64,000 nucleotides of DNA from NCBI GenBank assembly GCA_008330645.1, contig VLTN01000003.1:124001-188000 (forward strand), written 5' to 3'. Below are positions 1 through 10,556 of this stretch, one piece after another. How positions within the stretch are numbered: the stretch's first letter is position 1; each line of letters starts with the position of its first letter. A model generated the notes under the pieces. That model saw only the letters and a program-made list of their open reading frames with translations. It ran no database searches and was not told the origin of the DNA. The translations under genes and the position numbers were made by a program. The DNA is from Cafeteria roenbergensis. Its lineage: Eukaryota > Sar > Bigyra > Bicosoecida > Cafeteriaceae.

Positions 1-1517
1 GGCCGACCATGCGCAGGGGCACGAGGAGGCGGGCGTCGTGGCCTGCCGTTGGGCCCTGTGCGCCGGACTTGGCAGCCCGGCGCTCCCTCTTGGAGGAGGG
101 GGCAGGGGGGAGGGCAGCGGCCGCGGCGTCGCCCAGGAGGGCCGCAGCGTCGGCTGCCGGCAGGATGGCGAGGGAGGCGTCGCCGGCGGCATAGAGGCGC
201 AACACGGACGCGAGGCAGGGGCGGTCAAAGGAGGTGGCGAGCGCGCGGGCGGGCAGGGGCGGGCCCGGGGAGGTGCAGGCCGCCTGCGCCAGCGCCGACG
301 CAGCGAGGGCCGCCACGTCGGGGTCGTCGAGGGGCAGGCCTCGCACCAGCAGGCGCAGGATGAGGGGCGCCCTGGCCGCCCGGCGCCGCACGTCTGCCAC
401 GGGGCAGAGCAGCAGCGCGGCCACGAGGCGGACCCACCAGGAGCGCACGTCGTCCCCTGCAGAGCCGCCGCCGAGCCCCATTCCGTCCGCTGGGCGCGTG
501 GCCGCGTCCACGGCGGCCCAGTCGCCGGAGCGCTGGCGGGCGCGGCGCTCCCGCCTGGCGGCGTCGGCGTCGTGCGAGGGGCCGCGGGACCTGCCCCCTC
601 GCATGCGCGCGAGCAGCGACCTGATGCGCTTGCGCAAGCGGGTGAGACGCCGAGTCATCTCCTGCCGCGAGGGCCCGGAGCCGCCCTTGGCGCCCTTGGC
701 GGCTGCTGCGGCCTCGTCGTCGGCCTCGTCGTCGCCCGCCGAGTGCGCGCTGGCCTTGGCCGTGGCCACGACGCTCGAGGCGTGCGGCTGGGAGGCGCGC
801 AGGAGCGCGAGGACCGGGAAGGCTCGGTACCCAAGGCTGATCCGCGCGGCCAGCGCACGGGCGGCCGGCACGCTGTGGCCGGCCACGGCGCCCAGCAGCG
901 CCAGCGTCGCCCGCATCAGCCGCGGAGACGAGCCGTTCAGCGCCGCCAGCATGAAGGTCACGTGCGAGCGGAGCAGCCGGCGCACGATGCGCAGGCCTTG
1001 GCCCATGGGGAGCAGCAACACCGCCAGACGGAGCACGCGAAGGATGCCCACCGAGGCCTTGGACGTGTTCCCCGCAGGCAGGCGCGCCAGCGCCGCGAAC
1101 AGCTCGGTTCCCTCCGGGGACACCTCGCTGTACTCGCGGAGGAAGCCCGACGGAGCCAAGCGGGCCGTGCGAGCGGCGAAAGGGCGGCAGAGCGCGGGAA
1201 GGCTGCCAGCGGCCTGGCGCTCCATCAGGCGGCATGCCTTGTCGAGAGCTGCGGACGATTCGGGCGACGCAAAGCACCGCGGCCAGGAGGATATGGCGCC
1301 GGAGGCTGCGCTGCAGGGCGCGGTTGGGCCAGCCGCATGCCTGGGCGCGTCCGAGGGCGCGCTGCGCAACAAGTCGCGAATGGCGCGGGACTCCGGCCGA
1401 CTCACCTTGCGCAGCAACGTCTGCATCCGTGCCGTTGATTGCGTCCAGGAACTCCGGGACATCGAAATCTTCGAGAGTTGCGGGTTTGAGCGTCTTGAGG
1501 GGCGCTTCGGCGTCCAT
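1..1517 (-). CDS. URB1: URB1/NPA1-like nucleolar pre-ribosome protein, N-terminal part (partial at left edge)
   Basis: Exons read on the minus strand are 1517-1406 and 1248-1 (continuing off the window); the intron 1405-1249 starts GTGAGT and ends CCGCAG and is the splice that restores frame. The predicted protein begins MDAEAPLKTLKPATLEDFDV. The downstream part matches the Npa1 N-terminal helical-repeat domain of URB1/Npa1: FLREYSEVSPEGTELFAAL, then LMRATLALLGAVAGHSVP, and later WWVRLVAALLLCPVADVRRR followed by ARALATSFDRPCLASVLRLY, the same order as in the family. URB1 works in the nucleolus in early assembly of the 60S ribosomal subunit. An acidic/basic linker lies between the two conserved blocks. 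An in-frame upstream ATG at 1574 could add 19 residues; I prefer 1517. Most of the protein lies outside the window. The family call is fairly secure; the exact acceptor is less so. Confidence 0.75.
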
Positions 1518-1928
1518 CACAGCCCCACCCCCGAAGTGCACCTTGCGGCGGCTCTGCCTCCCGTCCGTCTGCAACCGGCGGAATAGGGGCGCCGAGTCAG
1601 AGTTCCAGGCGCCGTCAACTATGGAGCCGCAGTCCGAGCGCGCCGGCGCAGCAACCGGTCGCGCTCGGGAGCCGCCGCAAATGCCAAGTACCGCGGCGGC
1701 GCCAGAAGCGCAAGCGGAAGCTGGCCGCGGCCCAGGGCTGGAACCTGTTCCTTTTTGTGTGTGTGTGCCTCCTTTGCCCCGCGGGATTCCGCTGGCGTGT
1801 TCGCGCTCGCGCCTCCGCCAAGCAGCAGCAACAGAGCCGACGCGAGCTCGCTCCCAGGGGCCGAGCTGTCCACTCGGGCGCTGTGGCTCGAGCTCGGGGG
1901 CGGCTGCGCGGCCGCAGCGGCATCAGCC
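1518..1928. promoter_or_regulatory. shared upstream region of divergent URB1 and P4H-like genes
   Basis: About 410 bases separate the start codons of two genes transcribed in opposite directions, so both promoters must lie here or overlap. There is a short GT run near 1756-1766. I see no TATA box or other recognisable core element. The inference of a shared promoter rests only on the head-to-head geometry. Confidence 0.3.
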
Positions 1929-3125
1929 ATGGCAAAGGCCGCGTCTCTGGCCCTGTGGGTGGCCCTGGCCTCGCTGGCGGTGGCGAGCAGCGGGGCGATT
2001 GCATCTCAGAGCGCCGAGCCGCCTCGCAACGGCAGGGACGCTGAGGTTGCTGGGTTGCGGGAGCAGGTTCAGGCGCTGGGCAGTGAGCTGCGCCTCGTCC
2101 TGGCGCAGCACGCGCGGCTCGTGGCTGAGCTCCGGGCCTGCCGCGACCGGACGGCGACATCCGGTGTAGACGCTCCGGCTCTTGTCCCCGCCGCCAACAC
2201 CTCGGTCGCGGCTGACCCTGCCCCGGGCAGTCCCCAGGAAGCGCCTCCGATGCTGACTGCGGTGCGCACTCCTACGAAAATCGCGTTTGAGCAGGGCACC
2301 GACCACGAGTACGGGCCGGAGCGGCTGTATCTTGTGCCGGGCGCCGCCAGTGCCGCCAACACGGCGCACATGTTGCGCGTGCTCCAGGCGTCCGGAGACA
2401 GCGTCCCGGAGGACGACGCCGTGTTCGAGCAGGCCCGCGACGTCATGCGCCGCCTCGCCTCGTCGCAGCGGGACCGCGCCAGCCCGCTCGAGGTGCGCAA
2501 CTTCTCAGCCACTCCGCCCGCGGACGGAATGTGGTCCGTGCCGTCGCTACAGAGCGGCAAGATCGCCACGGTGTGGCTCTTCCTCAAGGCTGCCAGCGCC
2601 AACGGCACGGGCATCGCCTTCCCCCGGGCCTTGCTGGCGGAGGCGGGCGTGCTGAAGCAGCGGCTGCTCGAGCTCGGGGCAACCGCCCCGCTGCTGCCGT
2701 CCGGGGGATACCTGTCCCTGCCCCAGCTGTGGGAGGCGCTGCAGCAGGCGGAAACTGGCGCCTCCCTCTTCGGGGGAGGGAGCCTGCCGCGAGGAGAAAC
2801 CACGCGGCAGCGGCTGGAGTCAGTGCTGCAGGCGGCGGACAAATTGCCGGTGCTGCCCGGAACGCGGCGGGGAATCAAAGCCGCTGCCACGAGCCGGTGG
2901 TGCGGATCGGAGGGCGTTTTGGTGCTGCGTCCGCGCGCTGGGGACGCAGTGGTGCTGTTTCACCGCGACCTCGAGCTGGGCGCCGACCCAGGGGCGGTGT
3001 GGGGCGAGTGCGCCGCGGTGGGGGAGGACGCCGAAGAGTCCGTGGCCCTGCGCATCCGGATCAGGTACTTCGGGGAGCCATCGGACGACCACTTTCGCAG
3101 GCTGCTCAAGGCGTGCCAGCAGTAG
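1929..3125 (+). CDS. secretory prolyl-4-hydroxylase-like protein lacking the iron-binding residues
   Basis: Single exon, 398 residues. The start at 1929 was chosen because it gives a clear signal peptide or anchor (MAKAASLALWVALASLAVAS); the frame is open upstream to 1755. A short coiled-coil-like stretch follows (LREQVQALGSELRLVLAQ). The C-terminal half resembles the 2-oxoglutarate/Fe(II) prolyl-4-hydroxylase fold: SPLEVRNFS, then GKIATVWLFL and GIAFPRA (family: RVATVLMYL and ETVFP), then LRPRAGDAVVLFHRDLE and DPGAVWGECAAV (family: KPKKGDALLF and DPSSLHGGCPV). The HxD pair expected before the ATV strand is absent (MWSVPSLQSG), and the distal His is Trp near residue 357, so iron binding looks lost. 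What is seen is a P4H-shaped sequence without catalytic ligands; a non-catalytic ER or secreted role is inference. It could be a distant family I under-recognise. Confidence 0.6.
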   Translation: MAKAASLALWVALASLAVASSGAIASQSAEPPRNGRDAEVAGLREQVQALGSELRLVLAQHARLVAELRACRDRTATSGVDAPALVPAANTSVAADPAPGSPQEAPPMLTAVRTPTKIAFEQGTDHEYGPERLYLVPGAASAANTAHMLRVLQASGDSVPEDDAVFEQARDVMRRLASSQRDRASPLEVRNFSATPPADGMWSVPSLQSGKIATVWLFLKAASANGTGIAFPRALLAEAGVLKQRLLELGATAPLLPSGGYLSLPQLWEALQQAETGASLFGGGSLPRGETTRQRLESVLQAADKLPVLPGTRRGIKAAATSRWCGSEGVLVLRPRAGDAVVLFHRDLELGADPGAVWGECAAVGEDAEESVALRIRIRYFGEPSDDHFRRLLKACQQ

Positions 3126-3693
3126 TGCCCCGCTGTTGTCAGCGGGCACGAGCGTGGCGCGGCCGCGTCTCGCCTGACGCTCCAGGTTCGCGCGCGTGCG
3201 CGTGAGCCGCGCAAAGGCGGACAACGCCGCGGAGCAGTCGTGGCAGCTCCAGGGGAGCAAGGGCGCTACCGGCGCGCGCTTGGAGCGATCTGCTGGTGCG
3301 CTGGCGAGAGCGTGGGTGTGAGTGCGGGCGTTGGGAGGGGGGGCAGGCGTGAACATGTCGAGCGTTTCGAGGGGCGGCGAGCTTGGCACGCGCCACTCAA
3401 AACACTGCCTCGAGCAGTGCCCGCGCAAGCCCCACGGCACGGGGGCGCTGTGGCTGTGGCCGCAACATCGCAGCCCAGGAAGACACACGCAAGGTGGTCC
3501 CAGGGTCCACGCACCATCGCAGCCACACGCTCAGCACCGGCAGAGGTCAGGACCCGCGCGCGCGGAGAGCGCGTCCGTTCAGCACAGTGGCAGGAGTAGA
3601 AGACGTGGGCGGAGGAGGAAAGGGGCAGCAGGCTCGTCCGAGCGCTGTGCAGCCGCTCGAGGCGACTCAACGCCAGACCCGGCCGAGACGGCC
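3126..3693. other. intergenic region between convergent genes
   Basis: About 570 bases between the stop codons of the P4H-like gene and cytochrome c1, so it holds the 3' ends of both. Several open frames cross it, but none has family similarity or a plausible start and splice structure. I see no clear AATAAA-type signal. Confidence 0.4.
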
Positions 3694-5327
3694 TCACTTG
3701 AAGTAGGAGATCTTGGTGTTCTTGATGGGTGCCCACTTGAAGCGCTTGTGGTAGCCGGCGATGACGGCGCAGATGGCGAAGAGGGTGAGCATCTGCTGGC
3801 CGACGCGCTTGCGGTCGTCCTGGTGGGGCTCGGCGGCCCAGGCAAGGAAGGTGCACACGTCCTTGGCCATCTGAGAGGCGGTGGACTCGACGCCGTCGTC
3901 GTACTCCACGGCGCCGTCGATGAGCTGCAGGGGCATGCCGATCTTGCCTCCGGGGAAGTACGGGTTGTAGTACTGGCCGGCGTCCTCGTTCACGGTCACG
4001 CCGGCGGGAGCCTCGCGGTAGCCGGTGAGGAGCGCAAACAGGTAGTCCTCGCCGCCGTGGCGGGCCTTGGCGATGAGGCTCAGGTCGGGGGGAAGGGCAC
4101 CGTTGTTGATGGCGCGGGCCTGCTCCTCGTTCTCGTACGGGGCGGGGAACACGTCGGACAGCTTGCCCGGGCGCTCGAACATCTCGCCCTCGTCGTTGGG
4201 ACCGTCCTCGACCTCGATCTGCTCGGCAAGGAACTTGGCCTCCTTCTCGTTGTAAGCCACGCCCACGAGGTCGCGGTAGTGCATGTACTTCATGGAGTGG
4301 CACGACGCGCACACCTCCTTGTACACCTGGTATCCGCGGCGGATGGACTTGGTGTCCCTGCGGTCCCGGAACAGGGCGGCGGGGAGGCGCGGGCGCGCGG
4401 GTCAAGAGGGGCGCGGCTCGGCGGGAAGCGCGGGGAAGCTCCAGCCGCACCTCGCGGGCACCCCGGGCGGCCCCCCCAAGCACGGGTCCCCGGCTCGCAG
4501 CGCCGCCCGCGCACGCGGGCGCGCACGAACGCCCGCTCCCGCCCGCCGGATCGGGCCGGGCCGGGACTCGCGGGGCGGAGCGGGCGGCCCGGAAGCGGCA
4601 CAGCTGAGCGCGGCAGAGCCGGCCGAGGCGCGGATCGCTCGAGGACCGCCTTTGCTGGAGGCGCTTTGGACGCGCCCCGGGCGCGGCGGGGCGCCAGCGC
4701 CGGCGGGCGGCGCGGCGGCCGCAGCCCGGCCCTCGGAGCCGCGCCCGCCGCCTAGAAGGGGCGGTCCGGGGCCGGCGGGCGGGACGGGGGCGGTCGCGGG
4801 GCGAGCGGCACGCGGTTCAGGTGTTGGCAGCAGACGCCTCACCAGGAAGAGAACGGGCCCTTGTGGCTGAAGGGGTAGTTCGGGGCGGGCACCACCTCGT
4901 CGTTGGCGCTAGCCATGACAGTGGCACCAGTCACGACTGCGGCCACGGGCAGGACTACCCGGGCAGACTCCCGAAGCTGCGCAAAGCAAGGGCGGCGGGC
5001 GAGCGAGCAAATCGGCTTGAGCTTGCCCGGCCGGGCGGGCCGCCGCCGCGCGACCGCTCCCGGCGCGCGCGTGCCGCGCCCTGCGGGGGCGCCTGGGGTC
5101 GGGAGCAGCGCGCCACCAGCCCGCCTCTGCGCGGCGCCGGCCGCGCGGCGCGCTCCGGCGGCCAGGGCCGGAGGGCGAGGCCGACCGCAGCGTGACCGGG
5201 CCAGGCGCCATGACGCAAGCCGCCCCCCCCCCCCACCCCGGCGCCCGACGGCGGGCGGGCCGCGCCGCGGGTGGCCGCACGCATGCCACGGGCAGCAGGC
5301 GCTCCGACTCACGGCTGCGGCGAACAT
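3694..5327 (-). CDS. CYC1: cytochrome c1, heme protein of mitochondrial complex III
   Basis: Three exons on the minus strand, 5327-5313, 4976-4843 and 4357-3694, give 270 residues. Introns are 336 and 485 bases (GTGAGT...GCGCAG and GTGAGG...CCGCAG), and all phases join exactly. The first exon encodes only MFAAA. Residues 6-31 form a hydrophobic targeting stretch ([20 protein letters not shown]). The family signature follows: [28 protein letters not shown], then the covalent heme site CASCH at 66-70. Further on are [19 protein letters not shown], the region of the axial Met ([10 protein letters not shown]), and a C-terminal membrane anchor ([20 protein letters not shown]) that holds the domain in the inner membrane facing the intermembrane space. 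It passes electrons from the Rieske protein to cytochrome c. The gene is head to head with DNAAF11, 196 bases apart. Confidence 0.95.
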
Positions 5328-5523
5328 GGTCACAGGCGCGCGGGCGCAGTGCACGGCGCCTGACGCTGCGTTCCGGGAGCGGCGAGGCTCCTGTTGTCGG
5401 ACGGCGCCGGCAGAGCCCGCTCGCCCCTCGCTCCGCAACGGCGCTGCCTGCTGCGGCGGGCGCTCGCCCGCCGGCCGCCCGGCCGCCGGGCACTCAGCGC
5501 GGGCGGCTCGCCGCGGGCCTTGC
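5328..5523. promoter_or_regulatory. short bidirectional upstream region, cytochrome c1 / DNAAF11
   Basis: Only 196 bases separate two divergent start codons, so the two genes probably share a bidirectional promoter and have very short 5' UTRs. The segment is almost pure G+C with no visible TATA box. The promoter role is inferred from gene geometry alone. Confidence 0.4.
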
Positions 5524-7529
5524 ATGTCGGAGCTCACCGAGGACCTCATTCGCCGCAAGGCGGAGCACCACGATGGGCTGCTTTCCGACTTGGAGGAGAT
5601 TTCGCTGCACCAGTGCGAGTTGGTCCGAATTCGGGTGATCGGCTCCCTGTGCCGCAAGCTGCGCATTCTTTACCTTCAAAACAATGTGATTCCCAAGATT
5701 GAGGGCCTCAGCCACATGAAGGACCTCGAGTACCTCAACCTGGCTCTCAACAACGTGTCGAAAATTGAAGGACTCGAGTGAGAGCGCGCAGTCGCAGCGC
5801 ACCCCCAGCCTCGCTGCGGGCGCGAGAGCGAGGGCCGCAGCGCACCTCTCTCTCAATCGCGTGCGCTAGCCCTCCGGGGCTGGCCGTTTGGGCGGCAGCG
5901 AGCACGCGGGCAGCACGGTGAAGGCGTGCCGTTGCAGGTCGAGCCGTCGCGGCCGCCCCGGCAAGCGCTGCACGCCGCTGCCCGCCATGGTGGAGCAGGT
6001 GCGCCGGTGGCAGCCGCGGGCAGTGGGGCGGCGGCGGCGCTCTCGCGCTGGGGCCGGCAGCGGGGCGCGTGCGCGCGCCGCCGCGCGTTGGGGCTGTGGC
6101 TGCCGCGCGCCATTCACTGCGAGGGTGGGGGCGTGCCCATGGTCTGGCTGGCGTGGTTCGCAGCGAGTGCGAGTTTCTGAACAAGCTGGACTTGACGGTG
6201 AACTTCGTGGACCTCGACGAGCTGCGGGCCTCTTGCGAGCACATGGCGGGCCTGCGCTCGCTGCGGGATCTCTACATGACGGGGAACCCCTGCACCGACT
6301 GGAAGGGGTTCCGCCCGTACGTGCTGGCCAAGGTGCCGCAGCTGGAGCGCCTTGACGGGGACGACGTCACGCGGTCCGAGCGCATTCGGGCGGTCCAGCA
6401 GCTGCCGCAGCTCGAGGCCGAGCTGGCCACGCTCGCCAGCGCGAGGGCGGAGAGCAAGGCGGCCGAGGCGCGCGCGGCCGAGGCGGAGCGGGCGGCAAAG
6501 GCAGCTGCGCGGGCCGCGGCATCCGGTGCTGCAGCCGCGTCCGGGGACGGCGACGTCGAGGACGACGACGAGGACGGCTCGTCGCCGTGGTGCCCGGAGG
6601 AGCGCGTGAAGATCGCCAAGGAGGTGGCGAAGCAGAAGGCGGAGGACGAGAAGAAGCACGACCACCTGCGCGCCCCGGAGCGGGACTACGCCAAGGAGCA
6701 CCGGGAGCGCCTTGCCGAGGTGCGGCGGCGGGAGGAGGAGGAGGCTCGGCTGGGAGAGCGAGTGCGCGCTCGCAACGAGGCCAAGCTGGAGTTCACGCTG
6801 GACGACGAGGACGGGCAAGGCAACGTGGTGCTCGTCCTGCAGCTGCCCCGCTTCCTCGACAGCAGCCTGATCGACGTCGACGCGCACCCGGGCCACGTGA
6901 GCATCGTCGCTCGCGGCAAGGTGTTTCGCATGGCCTGGCCCGACGAGGTGGTCGTGGCCGAGGGCAAGGCCACGCGGTCCTCGACCACGGGCGCCCTCAC
7001 CCTCACCATGCCCAAGGCGCGCAAGAGCAGGCACGCGATGCGGCTTGCCAAGGAGGAGGCGGCGAGGGCTGCGGAGGCCGCCGAGCAGGAGCGGCTGCGC
7101 AGGCTGGAGGAGGCTGGCCGCCGCCGCAAGCTCGACGTCCCGGAGAAGCTGGCCGACGCCATGCTGGAGAGCGCAGGCGCTCCGGCGGGCCTGGACTGGG
7201 CGAACATTGTTGACGACTCCACCAGGAGGAGGGCCGGGCTCGCGTCTGATGCGGACGACGCGGTGCTCCCCAGCGCGGAGCCCGCGGCGGCCGCGGCCAG
7301 CGGAGCGGGCGGCGGCTCGGGGGAGCCCGCCTCCAGGGTCAGGGGGGGCAAGGGAGAGCGACTGGCCGCCGCGGCCGGTGCGGGGCAGGGCCGCAAGGCC
7401 CGGGGCATGGGCAGCGCGTTCGGGCTCGGGCCAGGCTCCGTGCGCAGGCCCAAGAAGGAGCGCAAGACGAAGGTGTCCGGTTTGATTCAAGAACTCACGG
7501 GCCTAGACGCCGAGCTGCTGGCCGAGTGA
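5524..7529 (+). CDS. DNAAF11: dynein axonemal assembly factor 11 (LRRC6/TilB/Seahorse)
   Basis: Two exons, 5524-5777 and 6164-7529, give 539 residues; the 386-base intron (GTGAGA...TCGCAG) joins in phase. The N-terminus matches LRRC6 closely: [29 protein letters not shown], then leucine-rich repeats with [17 protein letters not shown] and [17 protein letters not shown]. After the splice come [34 protein letters not shown] and [16 protein letters not shown]. An Ala/Glu/Lys-rich helical segment leads to a CS/p23-like domain at about residues 293-371 ([33 protein letters not shown]). DNAAF11 acts in the cytoplasm with other assembly factors to preassemble outer and inner dynein arms. Its presence implies the organism builds motile cilia. 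The C-terminal 170 residues are low-complexity. Confidence 0.93.
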
Positions 7530-7724
7530 GCGCCAGGCAGCGCGTGCCCCGCGCCCCGTTGTGTGGTTGCCCCGGGCTTTCCAAATCGGTTTGCTGCGGG
7601 TCCGCAGAGCCGACGCGGCGACTCTGGCGGCCGCAGTTGGCGGCAGAGCGCGACGAGGTTCTGCCAGCAGTGCCGGCGTCGACACGGACGGGCCCACACT
7701 GCCAAAGCCTCCTTCGATCGAAAC

Positions 7725-8849
7725 ATGGCTGACTCGGGCGCCTCCACCGTGTTCCCCATCCGCGCCGGCGAAGTGAAGAAGGGCGGCCACGTGATGATCA
7801 AGGAGCACCCCTGCAAGGTCATTGAGGTAAGCGACGTTGCAGGAGAGAGCCAACCTGAGACTTTCTCGCTTCGCCGCGCCGCCGCGCGCGCGCCCGGGCA
7901 GCCGAGCCCCATGGGCCGATCCCCACCCTCTCCGAACGCGGCTCGCTGCCCATTGGTTCCGCTCTGCGCAGGTGACCACCTCCAAGGTGAGGCGTGGTGC
8001 CACACCCCCCGGTTCCGACAACGGTTCCGACAGGGATCTCGGGCTTGGGCGCCGCGTTTTCGGCCCGACCCCACAGCGCGCCCCGGCTCCGGTGCTGCCC
8101 CCACACGTGGACTTGGGAATTGTTGGCCCTTTCGCTATGGCGCAATTGGGCCCCGGCCCGCTTGGGCCCGGCGAGGCCGCCTAGGGCGCAGAGCTGGCTC
8201 GACTGATGCGCGCCCGGCATTTGCTGACCGTCGCGTCCGCTCGCTCCGCCCTCTCGGCCGAGGTGTGCCTCCGCAGACCGGCAAGCACGGCCACGCCAAG
8301 GCTAACATCACCGGTGAGCTCCCTCTCGCTTCGGGCGGTGCCTCAGGGCGGCCGGCAGAGGGCGACGACGCTGCGTGACATGTTGCCGCTTCAGAGCGCT
8401 GCGCCCCCCTCCCTTCCCTCCCCTCCTTGCCGCTTTCGGAGCGCAGGCATCGACATTTTCGAGGGCAGCAAGCACATGGACATCTCCCCCACCTCCCACA
8501 ACATGGAGGCTCCCGTGAGTGACGCTACGCGCACGTGCTGCCGGCCCCGGGCCGGCTGCCTCAACGTCGATGCAACCCAGCCCGCCACCGCCTCGGCCCT
8601 GTGCTCGGCCCTCTGCCCCTCCCGGCGCAGTTCGTGACCACCACCAACTACACCATCATCGACGTCGGACCCGAGATGTTCGCCACCCTCATGGACGCCG
8701 AGGGCGAGACCCGCGAGGACCTCAACCTCGACATCGAGAAGTACGAGCACCAGAAGAAGGTGCACGATGAGTTCCTCGAGAAGGGCGAGTGCGAGGTGCG
8801 CGTGATCAAGGCCTGCGGCCGGGAGATGATCTTCCCCCTTGCCGGCTGA
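7725..8849 (+). CDS. EIF5A: translation elongation factor eIF5A, copy 1
   Basis: Five exons, 7725-7826, 7972-7986, 8277-8313, 8447-8514 and 8631-8849, give 146 residues with exact phases. Exon 2 is a 15-base microexon encoding VTTSK. The protein begins MADSGASTVFPIRAGEVKKG; the hypusine loop TGKHGHAKANITG carries the modified lysine at position 42, preceded by MIKEHPCKVIE. The OB-fold domain follows (NYTIIDVGPEMFATLMDAEG) and the protein ends REMIFPLAG. eIF5A binds the ribosomal E site and helps peptide bond formation at stalling sequences and termination. It needs deoxyhypusine synthase, encoded elsewhere. A second copy lies 500 bases downstream in the same direction with the same intron positions; this copy differs at DSGASTVF, at the first residue of exon 5 (F) and at one Asp (KKVHDEF). 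Confidence 0.97.
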
Positions 8850-9349
8850 GCTGCCTGCTTGGCGTCGGCGCAGCGGTTCCCGGTGGCCGCCTCGCTGCGG
8901 ACCTCGAAGGCGGGCCTGGCAGTGCGCCACGCGCTTGGTCAAGCGTCCACATCCGACGCGGACAGGCGCGCGACGTGGCTTTGCGCGCGCTTGGGTGCTC
9001 CGGTGGACTGCCGCAGCGCGAACGCGCCCTATCACCCAACACGCGCAGCCCCTGCCTCCCGCCAGCTCCCACACCCCAGCCACGCACAGCACACGCGCCC
9101 CTGCATCCCAGGCGATGGCGCACACCCGAGCAACCAGGGCGGCAGCCTGCAGCAGTCGGCAAGGACGCGAGGCAACCGACTCCAAGGCTGTGGGGCAGCC
9201 AACCCTCGGAGGTCGCAGCCGGAATGAGCAAGCCCGCCGGAGTCGAGTGCGATCGACGAAGAAGGAGGCTCTGCAAGCCGCCTCGAGGTTTGTGCAACTG
9301 ATCTGCGCGCTCCAGCGGCCTTGGCACACACCACCCAAAAGTTATCGAC
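8850..9349. other. intergenic region between tandem eIF5A genes
   Basis: About 500 bases holding the 3' end of copy 1 and the promoter of copy 2. It does not look like the 5' flank of copy 1, so the duplication is not visible in the flanks by eye. No further gene is supported. Confidence 0.4.
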
Positions 9350-10556
9350 ATGGCTGACGCCGGTGCCTCCGCTGTTATCCCCATCCGCGCCGGAGAGGTG
9401 AAGAAGGGCGGCCACGTGATGATCAAGGAGCACCCCTGCAAGGTTATCGAGGTGAGTCCTGGCACCTTTCCGTGACGCTCGCCGATTTCGGCCTTGCCGC
9501 AGTTGCCCGCGGCTCCCTCGCGCCCCTCGCTGCTTCCAGGTCGCGGCACCAAGCCCTTTGTCCATCCTCTGTTGCTCCGCTCCTCCCGGCCTCGCTCTGG
9601 GCGCAGGTGACCACCTCCAAGGTGAGCGGTTCGCGTGACCCCCAGTTCCGCTGGTGGTTCTGTCTTGGCACGCGGCGAGCAACTCCTCGCGATTCCAGTC
9701 CCCGTGGGCAGTTTTGGAGACCCGGACTTCTCCCCGAGCCCGGATTTTCGCTTCGCTTGCGGCGCTGGCCCAAGGGTCGCCCGGAAAGCGAGGCTGCTGG
9801 CCCGGACGCAGGCGCGCAAAGAAGCGCCGCCCGTGCCTCGCTGCAGAGCCGCCGCCGCAATTGAAGCTGCGCCCTTTCCTCTCGCGCGCGCCCGTCCCAT
9901 CCGCTGCGCAGACCGGCAAGCACGGTCACGCCAAGGCCAACATCACCGGTGAGCGCGGTCTCCTTCCTCTCCGGTCGCTGCCCGCGCCGGGCAGGCTCGC
10001 AGGCCGGGTTGCTTTGCTTCCACCCTTGCGATCCCTCTCCTCACGGTGGCCGCCCCCCTTCCCCCCCCCCCTCTCTCTCTCCCTCTCTCGCAGGCATCGA
10101 CATCTTCGAGGGCAGCAAGCACATGGACATCTCCCCCACCTCCCACAACATGGAGGCTCCCGTGAGCTGAAGCGTTCCCGTTGCGCTGTGCCTCGCCCGG
10201 CGGTGCCCCCGCCCCAGTCCACCGGCCTGCCTCCCGCGCGGGGGCGCGCGCCATGGTCACACGTGTGGAAGCCGCTCTGCCCGTCTCACCGAAGCCCGCT
10301 CGGAGCCTCTGCTTGTGGGTGCCACCGATCGCCGCAGGTTGTGACCACCACCAACTACACCATCATCGACGTCGGACCCGAGATGTTCGCCACCCTCATG
10401 GACGCCGAGGGCGAGACCCGCGAGGACCTCAACCTCGACATCGAGAAGTACGAGCACCAGAAGAAGGTGCACGAGGAGTTCCTCGAGAAGGGCGAGTGCG
10501 AGGTGCGCGTGATCAAGGCCTGCGGCCGGGAGATGATCTTCCCCCTTGCCGGCTGA
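9350..10556 (+). CDS. EIF5A: translation elongation factor eIF5A, copy 2
   Basis: Five exons, 9350-9451, 9607-9621, 9912-9948, 10094-10161 and 10338-10556, give 146 residues. All exon lengths are identical to copy 1 (102, 15, 37, 68 and 219 bases), including the VTTSK microexon. The start reads MADAGASAVIPIRAGEVKKG, the hypusine loop is TGKHGHAKANITG (Lys 42), and the end is REMIFPLAG. Differences from copy 1 are a few residues near the N-terminus, V for F at the start of exon 5, and E for D in KKVHEEF. Exon 5 is otherwise almost base-for-base the same in both copies, while the introns share no obvious sequence beyond splice sites. Both copies keep every key residue, so both are probably functional. 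Confidence 0.97.

Noticed and set aside
225-1586. Long plus-strand frame opposite URB1
   Set aside because: It is a composition shadow; the minus strand carries the conserved Npa1 blocks.
7563-8378. 271-residue frame across eIF5A copy 1
   Set aside because: It reads through exons and introns of eIF5A; the spliced eIF5A protein is unambiguous.
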